A stretch of DNA of 64,000 bases. Origin: Nageia nagi (Eukaryota > Pinophyta). Positions 11,553 through 21,753 of this stretch are shown in pieces (the stretch's first letter is position 1; the number at the start of each line of letters is the position of its first letter). Under the pieces are notes generated by a model. It had not been told where the DNA came from and searched no databases. It saw only the letters and a program-made list of their open reading frames with translations. The translations under genes and the position numbers were made by a program. The DNA lies in contig JBITNC010000001.1 of the NCBI GenBank assembly GCA_050084985.1, positions 92,442,001-92,506,000 of the forward strand, written 5' to 3'.

Positions 11553-13202
11553 AATAGTAGAGGTAAAAATCACACTCCAGTAAGACCCCCCCAAAGAAGA
11601 CCTGTTGGTTTAGGAAGAGCTACCTCATCACAGCAAGCTGAAATTGTTGACGAAAGTCCTGGTGTTGTTGAGCAATCTTTATTAGCTGAAACTGAAGAAA
11701 ATTCACAATCACAGTCATCAGAGGGACAAGATCCTAGGCATCTTGAAGAAGAATTAACTAAAGAAAAATCTCTTGAACAATCTACAGAAATTAATGTTTC
11801 AGAAAAGGAACCTGTAAGATTTTCTAAAATTTCTTCACCATTGCACATCCAGATTCCTTCAAGTGAAACAGATTCTGAAGCTGAAAGGGAAGAAGCAAAA
11901 AGACCTTTTGGAACTTTTGCAACTTTTGTTAATCCATTATATAATATGTCAGGAGGTACGGGTAGTACTAATGCTACTGGAGGTAGTGGTGGAGGAGGAG
12001 CAAATCCACAAAATCCAAATAGAACCTTCTCTTTTCCCATCCTACTTACTCCAGGAGTTGATGCCCCAATGAAGAATATCTCACCATCAGTGTTACCCAA
12101 CTTTAGAGGCTTTCCAAATGAGGATCCTGATCAGTTCTTATTTGAATTTAAAATCATATGTAAAACATATGATTATGAATTGGATAATCAGAAGTTGAAA
12201 CTCTTTCCTTCTACCTTGAAGGATAATGCAATGAGATGGTTCATGGGACTTCCGCCAGATTCTATCACCACTTGGGCAGAAATGGAAAGATTATTTCTAG
12301 AAAAATATCAAGAGTATTGCAGAGTCAAGGACAGGAAAGATGAACTATTCAGAATCAAGCAAGAAGAATCAGAAAGCTTGGAGGATTATTTGGATCGGTT
12401 CCTTTTTGTGCAAAAACGGGTAGGAACTAACTTTGATCCTGATTTTGTGAAGACAATATTTCTGCGAGGATTGTTAGAATCATCCCTTGATGTTTTGAAT
12501 CTAATGGGAAGAGGAAATATTTATACATTAGATTTGGATGAAATCATTGAGCTGTGCACAAATTACTCAAGGACTAGAGCTCCTACTCGCAAAACGAAAC
12601 TTCACACTAAGGATAGTGCTGTTAGTGAACTCATTGAAGAATTGGCCAATTTCAAAATCGACATCTTGGTGGAATTGAACCAATTAAAAGGAGGAACCAC
12701 TAGGGCAGCTAAAGCAAAAGATCCACAAGACTCACAAGAACCATTAGCTGTCTATTGTCCTAGGTGTAGAAAGAAGCATGCACTTCATGAATGTCCTCTC
12801 AACAAAATAGAAATATGTGGATTATGTCAGAAAAATCATAAGACAGATGACTGTGAATGTTTAACAGTAGCCCAAATGTCATTAGCAAGTATGACAGGAG
12901 ATGCAAGCTATGTAGCACCAAGAGGAAACAACAATGTGCAAGGCTCAACAAGGCCTTATTTACAATCTTGGTGGAATATGCAGTATCCACCTAATATGAT
13001 GCCATATCCTCCATGGATGTTAAATCAGGATTGGACACAATCCAGTCAAAATCACCAGTGGGGAGGACCATGGAATAATCACTCTAGTTGGAATCAGTCC
13101 AATTGGAATCAAGGAATGCAGCCAAATTGGAATCAAGGAGGTCAATTTGGCTGGAACCAGGGAAATCAGCAAAGGAAATGGAATCAGAACACTCAACAAT
13201 AA
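11553..13202 (+). CDS. gag: AT body 1 Gag
   Basis: Structural protein that packages element RNA in virus-like particles. The frame is open from 11553; the native ATG was probably at 11500 but is cut off by a frameshift (and by stops in body 2). An N-terminal acidic, Ser/Gln-rich stretch is followed by the capsid core (LPNFRGFPNEDPDQFLFEF, then FPSTLKDNAMRWFMGLPP and WAEMERLFLEKY), typical of Gypsy Gag. Two zinc knuckles of the form CX2CX3HX4C follow: CPRCRKKHALHEC and CGLCQKNHKTDDC. The C-terminus is Trp/Asn/Gln-rich (NWNQG repeats). It ends in two consecutive TAA codons, after which the same frame stays open into pol. Confidence 0.85.
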   Translation, partial: NSRGKNHTPVRPPQRRPVGLGRATSSQQAEIVDESPGVVEQSLLAETEENSQSQSSEGQDPRHLEEELTKEKSLEQSTEINVSEKEPVRFSKISSPLHIQIPSSETDSEAEREEAKRPFGTFATFVNPLYNMSGGTGSTNATGGSGGGGANPQNPNRTFSFPILLTPGVDAPMKNISPSVLPNFRGFPNEDPDQFLFEFKIICKTYDYELDNQKLKLFPSTLKDNAMRWFMGLPPDSITTWAEMERLFLEKYQEYCRVKDRKDELFRIKQEESESLEDYLDRFLFVQKRVGTNFDPDFVKTIFLRGLLESSLDVLNLMGRGNIYTLDLDEIIELCTNYSRTRAPTRKTKLHTKDSAVSELIEELANFKIDILVELNQLKGGTTRAAKAKDPQDSQEPLAVYCPRCRKKHALHECPLNKIEICGLCQKNHKTDDCECLTVAQMSLASMTGDASYVAPRGNNNVQGSTRPYLQSWWNMQYPPNMMPYPPWMLNQDWTQSSQNHQWGGPWNNHSSWNQSNWNQGMQPNWNQGGQFGWNQGNQQRKWNQNTQQ

Positions 13203-13205
13203 TAA

Positions 13206-14729
13206 GTATTATTACCAGGGCCAGCTCAGACAAGTCAAAGCCAAATACAGCCGAAACAGCCTGCATTACCAGCTCAACCTGTTCCAAATCCCAACAATAG
13301 GCAAGTCGCCTATCACATTGATCAGAATGATACTGCCTCAATTAATGCTATACAATGTGACGAGATCCAATTAAGATCTGGGAGGAAGATAACAGAACCA
13401 GTAAAAATAATAGATTTGAATCCTCCAGTAGTCACAGAAATAAATAATGAAGAATCTGATCACACTATTGAAAGTACAGCCCAAAAAGAGGTCCAAAAGA
13501 AAAAGGAAGAACAGATTCCATATCCTGAAAGGTTAGTAATCAAACCAATTGAAAAAGAGTCTGAATTACTTAGAGAATTAAAAAAGCTCAATATATCTAT
13601 TCCAGTGTTACAAGCAATTCAAGAAGTTCCAGAATTAAACAGACTTGTGAAAGAATTATGCATTAGAAAAGGAGGGAGAAAGAAGAAAACATATCCAAAA
13701 ACCATTCAAGTAGATGGTAAGGTAGCTGAACTACTATCTGGCAAAATAATCAATCCCAAGTATGGAGATCCTGGCACTCCAATTATCACAGTATATATTA
13801 AAGGAACCAAAATTCCAAATGTATTGATTGACTTGGGAGCAGCAATTAATGTTATAACTACAGACTTGATAGAGGAATTGTCATTGTCAGAGGTCAGACC
13901 AACAACAACAATTCTACAATTGGCAGATCAGTCTACAGCTACACCAGAAGGAATAATTGATGATGTGCAAATCACTGTTGATTCATGGGAATATCCAACA
14001 GATTTTTTGGTATTGAAGACAAAAGGAAATAATGGATATCCTATAATCTTAGGCAGACCATGGTTAGCAACTGCAGCAGCATTTATCAATTGCAGATCTG
14101 GAGATATGACAATTTCTGATGGACATCATATGAAAACTATCTCTTTGTACCCTCCTGCTCAACCTGCTCTTGAGTATCAAGGACAATTGTGGATTGATGA
14201 ACCTGAACCTGATGGAGCTGAAACATTTGCAGCCTTGGCCACAATTGCAATTCAGGAACATGTGGAAGAACTGGAAGAAATTCCAAAGGAAATAAATTGT
14301 GAACAAATAAGAGAGCTAAAAGAAGAAGACCAAACTTCATCATTGGTAAGTGTTCAAGATGCCTTTAACATACCAAATAATGATCAAACTCACTTTTTGT
14401 CAATATTCAGATGTCCACTTACCCATGTTATACCAAAAGGTGAAGCCTTTAGAGAAAGAACAAAAATATTTCATTCATTATTCCCACATCAGTGTCCGTT
14501 GAATTCGCTAGTTCAACTTTCGGATCAAAATAGTTTCATTGCACCAGGAATAAAATCAGTTCAGATCTTGCTTGGAAAGACACTCAACATCAGTAGCTGG
14601 TTAACTTTTCAAGAAGAAGAAGACACAATTGAAATGCTGAAAGCTCACACAAGAGCATTTGCTTGGGACTACTCAGACATGAAAGGTATTCATCCTGACA
14701 TATTGTACTCATCATATTTATACAGATGA
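13206..14729 (+). CDS. AT body 1 Pol N-terminal part with aspartic protease
   Basis: Continues gag in the same frame after TAATAA. It begins with a Pro/Gln-rich linker and the LRSGRK motif (13371-13388) seen at the gag-protease junction of Athila/Tat elements. The protease core follows: VLIDLGAAINVI, where DLGA stands for the catalytic D-T/S-G, then ILQLADQSTATPEGIIDDV and YPIILGRPWLATAA. A long linker leads towards RT. The frame ends at TGA 14727-14729 because of an indel near 14701, where body 1 has ATATTG and body 2 has ATTG; neither length keeps the RT frame. Original protein would be a Gag-Pol fusion. Confidence 0.85.
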   Translation, partial: VLLPGPAQTSQSQIQPKQPALPAQPVPNPNNRQVAYHIDQNDTASINAIQCDEIQLRSGRKITEPVKIIDLNPPVVTEINNEESDHTIESTAQKEVQKKKEEQIPYPERLVIKPIEKESELLRELKKLNISIPVLQAIQEVPELNRLVKELCIRKGGRKKKTYPKTIQVDGKVAELLSGKIINPKYGDPGTPIITVYIKGTKIPNVLIDLGAAINVITTDLIEELSLSEVRPTTTILQLADQSTATPEGIIDDVQITVDSWEYPTDFLVLKTKGNNGYPIILGRPWLATAAAFINCRSGDMTISDGHHMKTISLYPPAQPALEYQGQLWIDEPEPDGAETFAALATIAIQEHVEELEEIPKEINCEQIRELKEEDQTSSLVSVQDAFNIPNNDQTHFLSIFRCPLTHVIPKGEAFRERTKIFHSLFPHQCPLNSLVQLSDQNSFIAPGIKSVQILLGKTLNISSWLTFQEEEDTIEMLKAHTRAFAWDYSDMKGIHPDILYSSYLYR

Positions 14730-15028
14730 TTCAAGGCCTGTAAACCAACCTCCTAGGAGAACAAACCCAGCTCTTAAAGATATTATGAAAACAGAAATAG
14801 AAAAATTGTTGAAAGTAGATTTATCTATCCTATTTCTGATAGTAGATGGTTTCACCTCTAGTGTTGGTACCAAAGAAAAATGGAAAGTGGAGGGTCTGTG
14901 TAGACTATAGAACCTTGAACAAAGCCACTCATAGGGATCATTTCCCCTTACCATTTATAGATCAGGTATTGGATAATTTGGCTGGGAAGAAGTACTTTTC
15001 ATTTCTAGATGGATTTAGTGGTTATAAA
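14730..15028 (+). pseudogene. AT body 1 RT N-terminal part, frameshifted
   Basis: Start of reverse transcriptase split over three frames. The stretch after 14730 reads RPVNQPPRRTNPALKDIM in one frame. A single-base loss near 14819 and another near 14848 (GATGG against GATGGG in body 2) shift the following part. From about 14850 it reads [17 protein letters not shown] and [16 protein letters not shown], the fingers of Athila RT. An extra A near 15030 (TATAAACC against TATAACC) moves the frame again. Confidence 0.8.
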
Positions 15029-16904
15029 CCAGATAAAGATTGCAATAGAAGACCAAGAGAAAACCACTTTCACCTGTCCATGGGGAACATTTGCCTATAA
15101 AGTCCTGCCTTTTGGTTTGTGTAATGCACCTGCAACTTTTCAAAGAGCTGTTCTTGCCATATTTTTAGATTTAACTAATGAATGTGTGGAGGTTTATATG
15201 GATGACTTCACAGTCTATGGCAACACATTTAAAGAAGCATTGAAAAATCTAGAAAAAGTGTTGGTAAGATGTGAAGAACATAATTTATCCCTCAGTTTTG
15301 AGAAATGTTTCATGATGGTACAAGAGGGAATTGTATTGGGTCACCATATATCAGCTCAAGGAATTCAAGTGGATCCAAAGAAAGTGGAGATCATTAAACA
15401 ACTTCCAGTTCTGGAAACACAGACAGATGTTCGAAGCTTTCTAGGACATGCTGGGTATTACAGAAGATTTATCCAGAATTTCAGTAAGATTGCAGCTCCT
15501 CTCTTTGCATTACTACATAAGGACATAGATTTTGAATGGACAGCTGATTGTGAAGTAGCTTTTGAATCCATCAAAGATAAATTAATGACAACTCCAGTTT
15601 TGCGAGGACCAAATTGGAGCCTTCCTTTCCACATCCATGCTGATGCCTCTAATTATGCTATTGGAGCAATTTTGGGACAAGAGGAACAAGATAAGTCTCA
15701 TTATGCCATTTACTACATTAGCAAGAATTTGGTAGGAGCTGAAAGGAATTACACTACCACAGAAAAAGAATTTTTGGCAGTAGTATATGCCATAAACAAG
15801 TTCAGACATTATATTACTGGATATCAAGTGTTTGTACACACTGACCATGCTGCAATCAAATATTTGATGAACAAGCCAGTAGTAAGTGGAAGAATAATCA
15901 GATGGTTATTACTTTTGCAAGAATTCAATGTTACAATTATTGATAAACCTGGTAAAGCTAATGTAGTGGCAGATTTCTTATCTAGAGTAAATATGGATAG
16001 AACTGATGACCTTGTGGAGGATTCTTTCCCAGATGAACAACTTTTTGCTATCTCAGTACAATCTCCTTGGTTTGCAGATATAGCAAATTATATTGTCACA
16101 GGTAAAACTCCTCCACATTACTCTCCAAAACAGAAAAAGGGTCTGATAAAAGAAAGTGCATTATATAAATGGGTGAATGGAATGTTGTTTAAATGTGGTC
16201 CTGATCATATTCTTCGAAGATGTCTTAGAATAGATGAAGTCTTTGATGTTCTCAGAGCTTGTCATGATGAACCATCAGGAGGACATTATTCTGTCAAGAG
16301 GACAATTCAAAAGGTATTAGATGCTGGATACTATTGGTTATCTATGCATAAAGATGTGAAGAAATATGTGGATCAGTGTGATCAATGTCAACGAATGGGC
16401 AGGCCTACTATGATCACTCAAATGCCACTTCATCCTCAAGTTGTAATTGAACCATTCGAACAATGGGGAATAGACTTTGTGGGACCAATTAGTCCACCCT
16501 CACGAGGTAAGAAGCATATTTTGGTTTGTACAGATTACACTACTAAATGGGTAGAAGTATGTGCACTTGTGCAAGCAAGGGAAGATAAAGTAGCAGATTT
16601 TCTGTACACAAACATTATGCAGAGGTTTGGAACTCCAAAATTTTTAGTGTCAGATCAAGGACCTCAGTTTATGTCTCACATGATAAAGCATTTTGTTGAT
16701 CACTATCAGATTACACATAAGAAAGCTTCCCCATATCACCCACAAACCAGTGGTCAAGTAGAGGTTACTAATAGAGAATTAGAAAGGATCTTAACCAAAA
16801 CTGTTGCTTCACATAGGAAGGATTGGGCAAATAGACTCTCTGAAGCTGTATGGGCTTATAATATAACATGGAAGACCACAACAGACTTTCACCTTATGAA
16901 TTAG
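15009..16904 (+). CDS. AT body 1 RT, RNase H and integrase, main open part
   Basis: Long open pol segment; real RT sequence starts at about 15030. RT palm: [20 protein letters not shown] and the catalytic YMDD box (15195-15206). Thumb and connection: [32 protein letters not shown]. RNase H has its acidic residues in [22 protein letters not shown] and [10 protein letters not shown]. Integrase has the HHCC zinc region (CHDEPSGGH at about 16260-16286, CDQCQR at about 16378-16395) and the DDE core ([24 protein letters not shown]). The segment is cut after [10 protein letters not shown] by a one-base loss near 16885 and ends at TAG 16902-16904, so it is not a complete Pol. Confidence 0.88.
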   Translation: MDLVVINQIKIAIEDQEKTTFTCPWGTFAYKVLPFGLCNAPATFQRAVLAIFLDLTNECVEVYMDDFTVYGNTFKEALKNLEKVLVRCEEHNLSLSFEKCFMMVQEGIVLGHHISAQGIQVDPKKVEIIKQLPVLETQTDVRSFLGHAGYYRRFIQNFSKIAAPLFALLHKDIDFEWTADCEVAFESIKDKLMTTPVLRGPNWSLPFHIHADASNYAIGAILGQEEQDKSHYAIYYISKNLVGAERNYTTTEKEFLAVVYAINKFRHYITGYQVFVHTDHAAIKYLMNKPVVSGRIIRWLLLLQEFNVTIIDKPGKANVVADFLSRVNMDRTDDLVEDSFPDEQLFAISVQSPWFADIANYIVTGKTPPHYSPKQKKGLIKESALYKWVNGMLFKCGPDHILRRCLRIDEVFDVLRACHDEPSGGHYSVKRTIQKVLDAGYYWLSMHKDVKKYVDQCDQCQRMGRPTMITQMPLHPQVVIEPFEQWGIDFVGPISPPSRGKKHILVCTDYTTKWVEVCALVQAREDKVADFLYTNIMQRFGTPKFLVSDQGPQFMSHMIKHFVDHYQITHKKASPYHPQTSGQVEVTNRELERILTKTVASHRKDWANRLSEAVWAYNITWKTTTDFHLMN

Positions 16905-17401
16905 TATATGGGAAGAAACCACTCTTACCAATAGAGTTTGAAATTCAAACTCTTAGAACAGCCTTAGAAGTGGAGATTGATTTGAATAAGGCCTAGAGAG
17001 ATAGATTGCTCCAGTTGAGTGCATTAGATGAGCAAAGGAGGGAAGCTTTACATCAAACTGAAATCATTCAGCAGCAAAGAAAGATATGGCATGATAAGAA
17101 TTTAAGGAATACACAATTCAAACCAGGGAATTGGGCTCTCTTGTTTGATTCCAAATACCAAAATTTCATGGGAAAATTGCAGACAAGGTGGCTTGGACCT
17201 TACAATATTTTGCAGGTCTTCAATAATGGAACTGTTCAACTTCAGCCAATTAATGGGTCTAACAGAGCCATGTTGGTCAATGGGCATCGACTTCGACCTT
17301 ACATTCTGCCAAAGAATAAAGAACAGTTCATTCAGCAGTTGAGGACAGCAGATTTGGATTTAATTGAGGAAGGATATTCTTCCTCATACAAATCAAACTG
17401 A
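16905..17401 (+). pseudogene. AT body 1 integrase C-terminal domain
   Basis: C-terminal part of integrase. After the frameshift it reads [18 protein letters not shown], and a TAG at 16996-16998 interrupts it at a place where the family usually has Gln (NKA, stop, RDRLLQL). From 17006 to 17401 the frame is open: KIWHDKNLRN, FKPGNWALLFDSKYQ and the GPY/F module (RWLGPYNILQVF), then NGHRLRPYILPK. There is no chromodomain, as expected for Athila-like elements. It ends at TGA 17399-17401. Confidence 0.82.
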
Positions 17402-17995
17402 TCAGCTTACAAAGAAGCAAAAATAAAGACTGAATCTGAATCATCAGAGTCAGTCAAGACCAGTGATGGTCTTCTCGTTTTAAAAAAAAAAAAAAAAAAA
17501 ATAGTGTATCTATGGAAATGGACAGTTTAAACTCTTTCTTTTAAACTGGCTCCAGAAACTGTTTAGGACTAGCTCCAGAAACTGTTTTCTGACTAGCTCC
17601 AGAATCTGTTTTACGACTAGCTCCAGAAACTATTTTGTAACCAGCTCCAGAAATCGTCAAGCATAGCTCCAGAAAGTGTTTAACTCCAGCTCCAGAAGGC
17701 ACGATATGTCAGCCTCAGAATTACCGTCAACTCCGGAAACTTTTCTCTCACATGGTCATTATGATCTGGAGTCCAGTTGGCATCTGAAGACGTGGCTTGA
17801 CAGGTATGCATTTAATAATTAAATTGATAGTTAATAAATTGTAAAATCGTTTAAGTCGTGATAAGTGTTCCAAGAAGTAAATGTTGATCAAACGAAATAA
17901 ATGCAAAAGACACCACTTGTACATTCTGGCGCATCAAACACGTGAGAAGTTAATGATACATATCATTAATCTTAATGGGAACAATTTGAGGTGAC
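17402..17995 (+). other. AT body 1 pol-ORF3 spacer with A20 tract and CCAGAA repeats
   Basis: Non-coding spacer. It holds a run of 20 A (17482-17501) and then about eight loose repeats of GCTCCAGAAACTGTTT type between 17549 and 17705, sharing the CCAGAA core with the U3 repeats. After 17760 it is plain AT-rich sequence. No gene is seen. Confidence 0.7.
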
Positions 17996-19525
17996 ATGCA
18001 CAAGCAAGTCGAAACCAGCAGATGTCATTTTTTACATGCATGCACCAGAAAGGAATTTCTCACAGTAAGCTCCAGAAGCCAGTTTGCCAGAACCCAGATC
18101 CAGAAAGCAGTCAAAATCAAAATGGGGATGAAACGCAAGAAAGAACCAGAGAATACAGAGGAATTGAGGAAAGAGGTAGAACAGGTAGAAATCTTCCAAA
18201 AGTTTGACCTGTTGCAATTTTTTGATAAATTTAGAGGATATAACGAGCAGTTAGTTTTAGACTTTGCCGAAGGATTGAGGGAAAACTCTGTAACATTGGG
18301 ATCCCATACAATACCAATCACTGAGAATTCAATCAGTGAATTAACAGGGTTACCAATACTTGGAGAAAATTTGTTGAAAAGAGACAGTTACCCAAATTTG
18401 TTGGAACAATTCCATCCAAGTACAGAACAGAAGGCGGAAGTGTACAGAACCTCTGGACATATTCAAGGAGTAAAACGAAATACCTTACCTGAAAAATGGG
18501 CAAAAGCAGCTCTATGGATAATGAAGTATATCACCTGTGAAGGGCAATATGCCACTTTAATGGGGGACCATCTAAGGCTGTTAATATGTTTAAGGTATGA
18601 CAATTACACCTCTTGTAATTTGTCTATGTTAGTGCTCCAGAATTTACAGAAAATGGCTACAAAGGTTAGGGCAAAAGCTGATAACAAATCATCTGCCTTA
18701 AAACACCACGGTTTAATAACATTACTCTGCAAAGAATTTATTTTGAAAAAAGAAAATGGTGATAGACTGTGGGAGGAATTCCAGAGGCAATACCCCTTAG
18801 AAAACCCTGACGATCATAATGTCTTAAAGATGGGAACTGTAGAAGCCGGAGCAGCATCAAGCTCTCACATTGAAACTGTTCTGGTTATTCCTGTTAAGGA
18901 GATGAACATAGTTCAGACAGAGGAAAATTTCAATATAGGTACACAAGACATTCCTTCCAGTCCAGAAGAAGCAGAATTGCAATTTGTATCTAAAAGGAGA
19001 TCAAAAAGGTTAAGGAAGAAACAATCTCAAGAAAAAGAGTCATCCCCACAGAAAAGACATCAAGTGGAAAAGACTCCAGAAATAAATGATAGTAACCATC
19101 CAATTACTATTGAGGAATGGGATCTAATAGTAGAAGGAATTCAACCCTCAGAACCAGCTCCAGAGTCAGTTCCAGAATCAGCTCCAGAGTCAGTTCTAGA
19201 ATCAGCTCCAGAGTCAGTTCCAGAATCAGCTCCAGAGTCAATTCCAGAATCAGCTCCAGAATCAGAACTCCAAAAATTACAGAAGCAGCTCTGGGCCATG
19301 GAACAAGCAAATGCACAACTGGTGAGTGAAAATTCTATTCTTATTAGCAAGAGTACAAAGTTAGAGGAACAGAATTTACGATTACTTCAAGATTGTGCTA
19401 GCTTAGAAACAATGTTAGCTAAGGAAAGGGAATTGCCTAATGTGCTTCAACAATTAACAACTGAATTAGACAAAAAGGGAATTTCTTTGGATAAATGTCG
19501 AAATGTTGAACAAGTAGGGGAGTAG
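17996..19525 (+). CDS. AT body 1 third reading frame (ORF3), N-terminal part
   Basis: Extra ORF between integrase and the 3' LTR, where Athila elements carry their env-like frame. The first ATG is 17996, but ATG at 18122 (MGMKRKKEPE) looks the better start, since the first 42 codons cover CCAGAA repeats. The first 250 residues form a mostly helical domain with FAEGLRENSVTLGSHTIPIT and ISELTGLPILGENL, resembling by pattern the putative plant transposon domain found in Athila/Tat extra ORFs. A basic nuclear-localisation-like patch (SKRRSKRLRKK) follows, then about eight APES/VPES repeats and a coiled coil. I see no signal peptide or membrane segment, so an envelope role is not supported. It ends at TAG 19523-19525 inside the coiled coil. 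Confidence 0.7.
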   Translation: MHKQVETSRCHFLHACTRKEFLTVSSRSQFARTQIQKAVKIKMGMKRKKEPENTEELRKEVEQVEIFQKFDLLQFFDKFRGYNEQLVLDFAEGLRENSVTLGSHTIPITENSISELTGLPILGENLLKRDSYPNLLEQFHPSTEQKAEVYRTSGHIQGVKRNTLPEKWAKAALWIMKYITCEGQYATLMGDHLRLLICLRYDNYTSCNLSMLVLQNLQKMATKVRAKADNKSSALKHHGLITLLCKEFILKKENGDRLWEEFQRQYPLENPDDHNVLKMGTVEAGAASSSHIETVLVIPVKEMNIVQTEENFNIGTQDIPSSPEEAELQFVSKRRSKRLRKKQSQEKESSPQKRHQVEKTPEINDSNHPITIEEWDLIVEGIQPSEPAPESVPESAPESVLESAPESVPESAPESIPESAPESELQKLQKQLWAMEQANAQLVSENSILISKSTKLEEQNLRLLQDCASLETMLAKERELPNVLQQLTTELDKKGISLDKCRNVEQVGE

Positions 19526-20188
19526 ATAGCCAATTTAATTGCAAAACAGAGTGAAGAAATAAAACAGCTAAAAGATACTGTTCAACAAACAGAAGAAGTT
19601 ATTGAAAAAATGGAAGATTCAAACTTCAAAACCTCTCAAGAGATTAGAACTTTAAAAAAGCAGAACAAAGAAATTCCTCTCATCAAGCAAGCAGTCATAG
19701 ATTTATGTAGAATATGTGATGAGCTTGTTCAGCTGAAGCAACCCTCAGTTATGTACAGCAGGTACCTTAAAGAGCAATTTTTGAAATGGCAAGTAAAAAG
19801 AATTAAGGAAGGATTACCATATAACTTAGACACAGGAGCAGACTTTATCAGAGCATATTTTGAAGCAGCAGAACAAGAAAGATACCTCCTGTGTGAATTG
19901 TATGTACATGATTTCATTCTTAGGGGTAACACAAGATTCTTTCCAGCAGTATTTGTAGGGGAAATCCAGATACAAGCTTTTGTATCTATTTTGTATAATC
20001 AGATTCAATGGGGAGATGAAATGGAACAGATCCCACACAAAGATTTGAGTGATAATTTCTGGGTTAGACAACAACCAGTATATGTTGATGAGGCAAGATC
20101 ACTTTTCATGGCAGAAATAAATAGAGATTTAAACAGATACCAAGGAATGTTAAATGAGTGCTTGACCAGATGCCTAAGCACAACATAG
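19526..20188 (+). CDS. AT body 1 ORF3, middle part after an in-frame TAG
   Basis: The same frame stays open after TAG 19523-19525 and the coiled coil simply continues (LIAKQSEEIKQLKDTVQ), so the stop interrupts one protein. The first ATG in this part is 19610. A helical domain follows with LCRICDELVQLKQPSVM, YLKEQFLKWQVKRIKEGL and QERYLLCELYVHDFIL. No known catalytic motif is seen. It ends at a second TAG, 20186-20188. Confidence 0.65.
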   Translation: MANLIAKQSEEIKQLKDTVQQTEEVIEKMEDSNFKTSQEIRTLKKQNKEIPLIKQAVIDLCRICDELVQLKQPSVMYSRYLKEQFLKWQVKRIKEGLPYNLDTGADFIRAYFEAAEQERYLLCELYVHDFILRGNTRFFPAVFVGEIQIQAFVSILYNQIQWGDEMEQIPHKDLSDNFWVRQQPVYVDEARSLFMAEINRDLNRYQGMLNECLTRCLSTT

Positions 20189-20668
20189 GCTATATTTAAT
20201 CAGGCTTTAGCCAGTTGTCAAAGAAGATGGGATTTTCAGACAGATCAACATAAGCAAAGGGAAATTATTTCCCCAAATAATCTGAGATGGAGCAAAAGAA
20301 GAGTTGAATCACTGTGTGCAATAATAAGAAAAGCACCCTATCAATGGATTGGACAGCGGTTTAGACCATTATTAGTTTTGGAACCAGCTTCTTTTTGGCA
20401 AGATGACAGTCCCCAAAATCAGCAGATGTTTCAGATTTGGGAAATAGAAATGAGAATGAGTAAAGGCTTGGGAAATTATGTTGAAAGGCCAAGATTGGAT
20501 AGTATAGGCCCAACAAAAATAAATCTTCTATCAAGAGAAGATAAAGAAAAGATTTTTGAGTGCTTATATCCGTATGACCTGAGCCTGATGATGAAAGATT
20601 TAAATTCTCCTCACTATAATTCTAATCCACAGTCCAGTGATTCTGAAAGTGATGATTCAGAAAGGTAA
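20189..20668 (+). CDS. AT body 1 ORF3, C-terminal part
   Basis: Third open piece in the same frame after TAG 20186-20188: AIFNQALASCQRRWDFQ, then PASFWQDDSPQNQQMF and a final acidic, Ser-rich tail (SSDSESDDSER) ending at TAA 20666-20668. Together the three pieces make a frame of about 890 codons with two internal TAGs. Function unknown; probably an accessory protein of the element. Confidence 0.6.
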   Translation, partial: AIFNQALASCQRRWDFQTDQHKQREIISPNNLRWSKRRVESLCAIIRKAPYQWIGQRFRPLLVLEPASFWQDDSPQNQQMFQIWEIEMRMSKGLGNYVERPRLDSIGPTKINLLSREDKEKIFECLYPYDLSLMMKDLNSPHYNSNPQSSDSESDDSER

Positions 20669-20718
20669 ATTAAGGGGGCTCAGTTTTGATTGCTACAGGA
20701 GTAGCAATGTTTTCTGCT

Positions 20719-20725
20719 GGGAGAA
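20719..20725 (+). other. AT body 1 polypurine tract
   Basis: GGGAGAA directly before LTR 2, where plus-strand DNA priming occurs. A further purine run, AAGGGGG, lies about 50 bases upstream. The equivalent in body 2 is 31613-31619. Confidence 0.6.
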
Positions 20726-21007
20726 TGATGAGACTCAAAGTGGTCTCATTTTTTGATGCATTTATTTGATATGTTAAGGACATTTGGAACACTAATATGA
20801 CTTGAATGATATTACCAATTATTATAAACTGTCTAATTTAATGTTGAATGCATAGTTGTTTGATCTTTCATTTATTAATGTTATTTGTAATTTTGATGCA
20901 TAAAAAAAATGCTGTTTATAATGTTTGCTGAGCATAATATTCTGACTTCTCATAAGAATGATGGCTGTAAGTATTAAGTTTCTAGTTCCAGAGGAGTCTA
21001 ATGGAAA

Positions 21008-21470
21008 GCACCAGAAAGCGACTCAAGTCAGGCTCCAGAAATCAACTTAAGTAAGCACCAGAAAATGACTTCAGTCTAAGCACCAGAAAGCGACTCAAGT
21101 CAGGCTCCAGAAATCAACTTAAGTAAGCACCAGAAAGTGACTTCAGTCTAAGCACCAGAAAGCGACTCAAGTCTGGCTCCAGAAATCAACTTAAGTAAGC
21201 ACCAGAAAGTGACTTCAGTCTAAGCACCAGAAAGCGACTTCAGTCTAAGCACCAGAAAGTGACTTTAGTCTAAGCACCAGAAAGCGACTCAAGTCAGGCT
21301 CCAGAAATCAACTTAAAGTAAGCACCAGAAAATGACTTCAGTCTAAGCACCAGAAAGCGACTCAAGTCTGGCTCCAGAAATCGTTTAAAGGCTCCTAAAA
21401 TATAGCTCCAGAAAGATTCCTGAAATATAGCGCCAGAAAAGGCTCCGGAGTTATAGTTCCAGAAATATAG
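21008..21470 (+). repeat. U3 tandem repeat block in LTR 2
   Basis: Same 23-25 bp CCAGAAA units as in LTR 1, in the same order. It differs at several AGCGAC/AGTGAC positions (CpG to TpG). The recombination switch lies at its downstream end. Confidence 0.85.
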
Positions 21471-21753
21471 AAGAATCAAACGCACGGAGCTAAGATGACA
21501 GCTACATTGAAGACAGAGAAGAACGTGGATCAGTTAGAGAAACTAGGGGAGCCAAAGAAGAAGTCAAGTAGACTTATTCCGATTAGGAACTAGTCTTAAG
21601 GACAAAGTAACTAATTCTATTTTAGACTTAATCTTTACAGAATTATCTCCAGAATATCAGCAGACAGCGTAGGATAAGAAGGATTGTATGACCCAAATGA
21701 ATAGGTCAAATAGTATATATTTAGAAGGATTAGTTAAAAAGCATTAATAAGCC

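Noticed and set aside
11570-12100. Minus-strand open frame of 176 codons opposite gag (also at 22464-22994)
   Set aside because: It lies wholly opposite the gag frame, and its low-complexity Pro/Ser composition comes from the gag codons.
19107-19350. Repetitive open frames (LELILELTLE, SRVSSRISSR, GADSGTDSG) on both strands
   Set aside because: These are the other reading frames of the ORF3 Pro-Glu-Ser repeat block.
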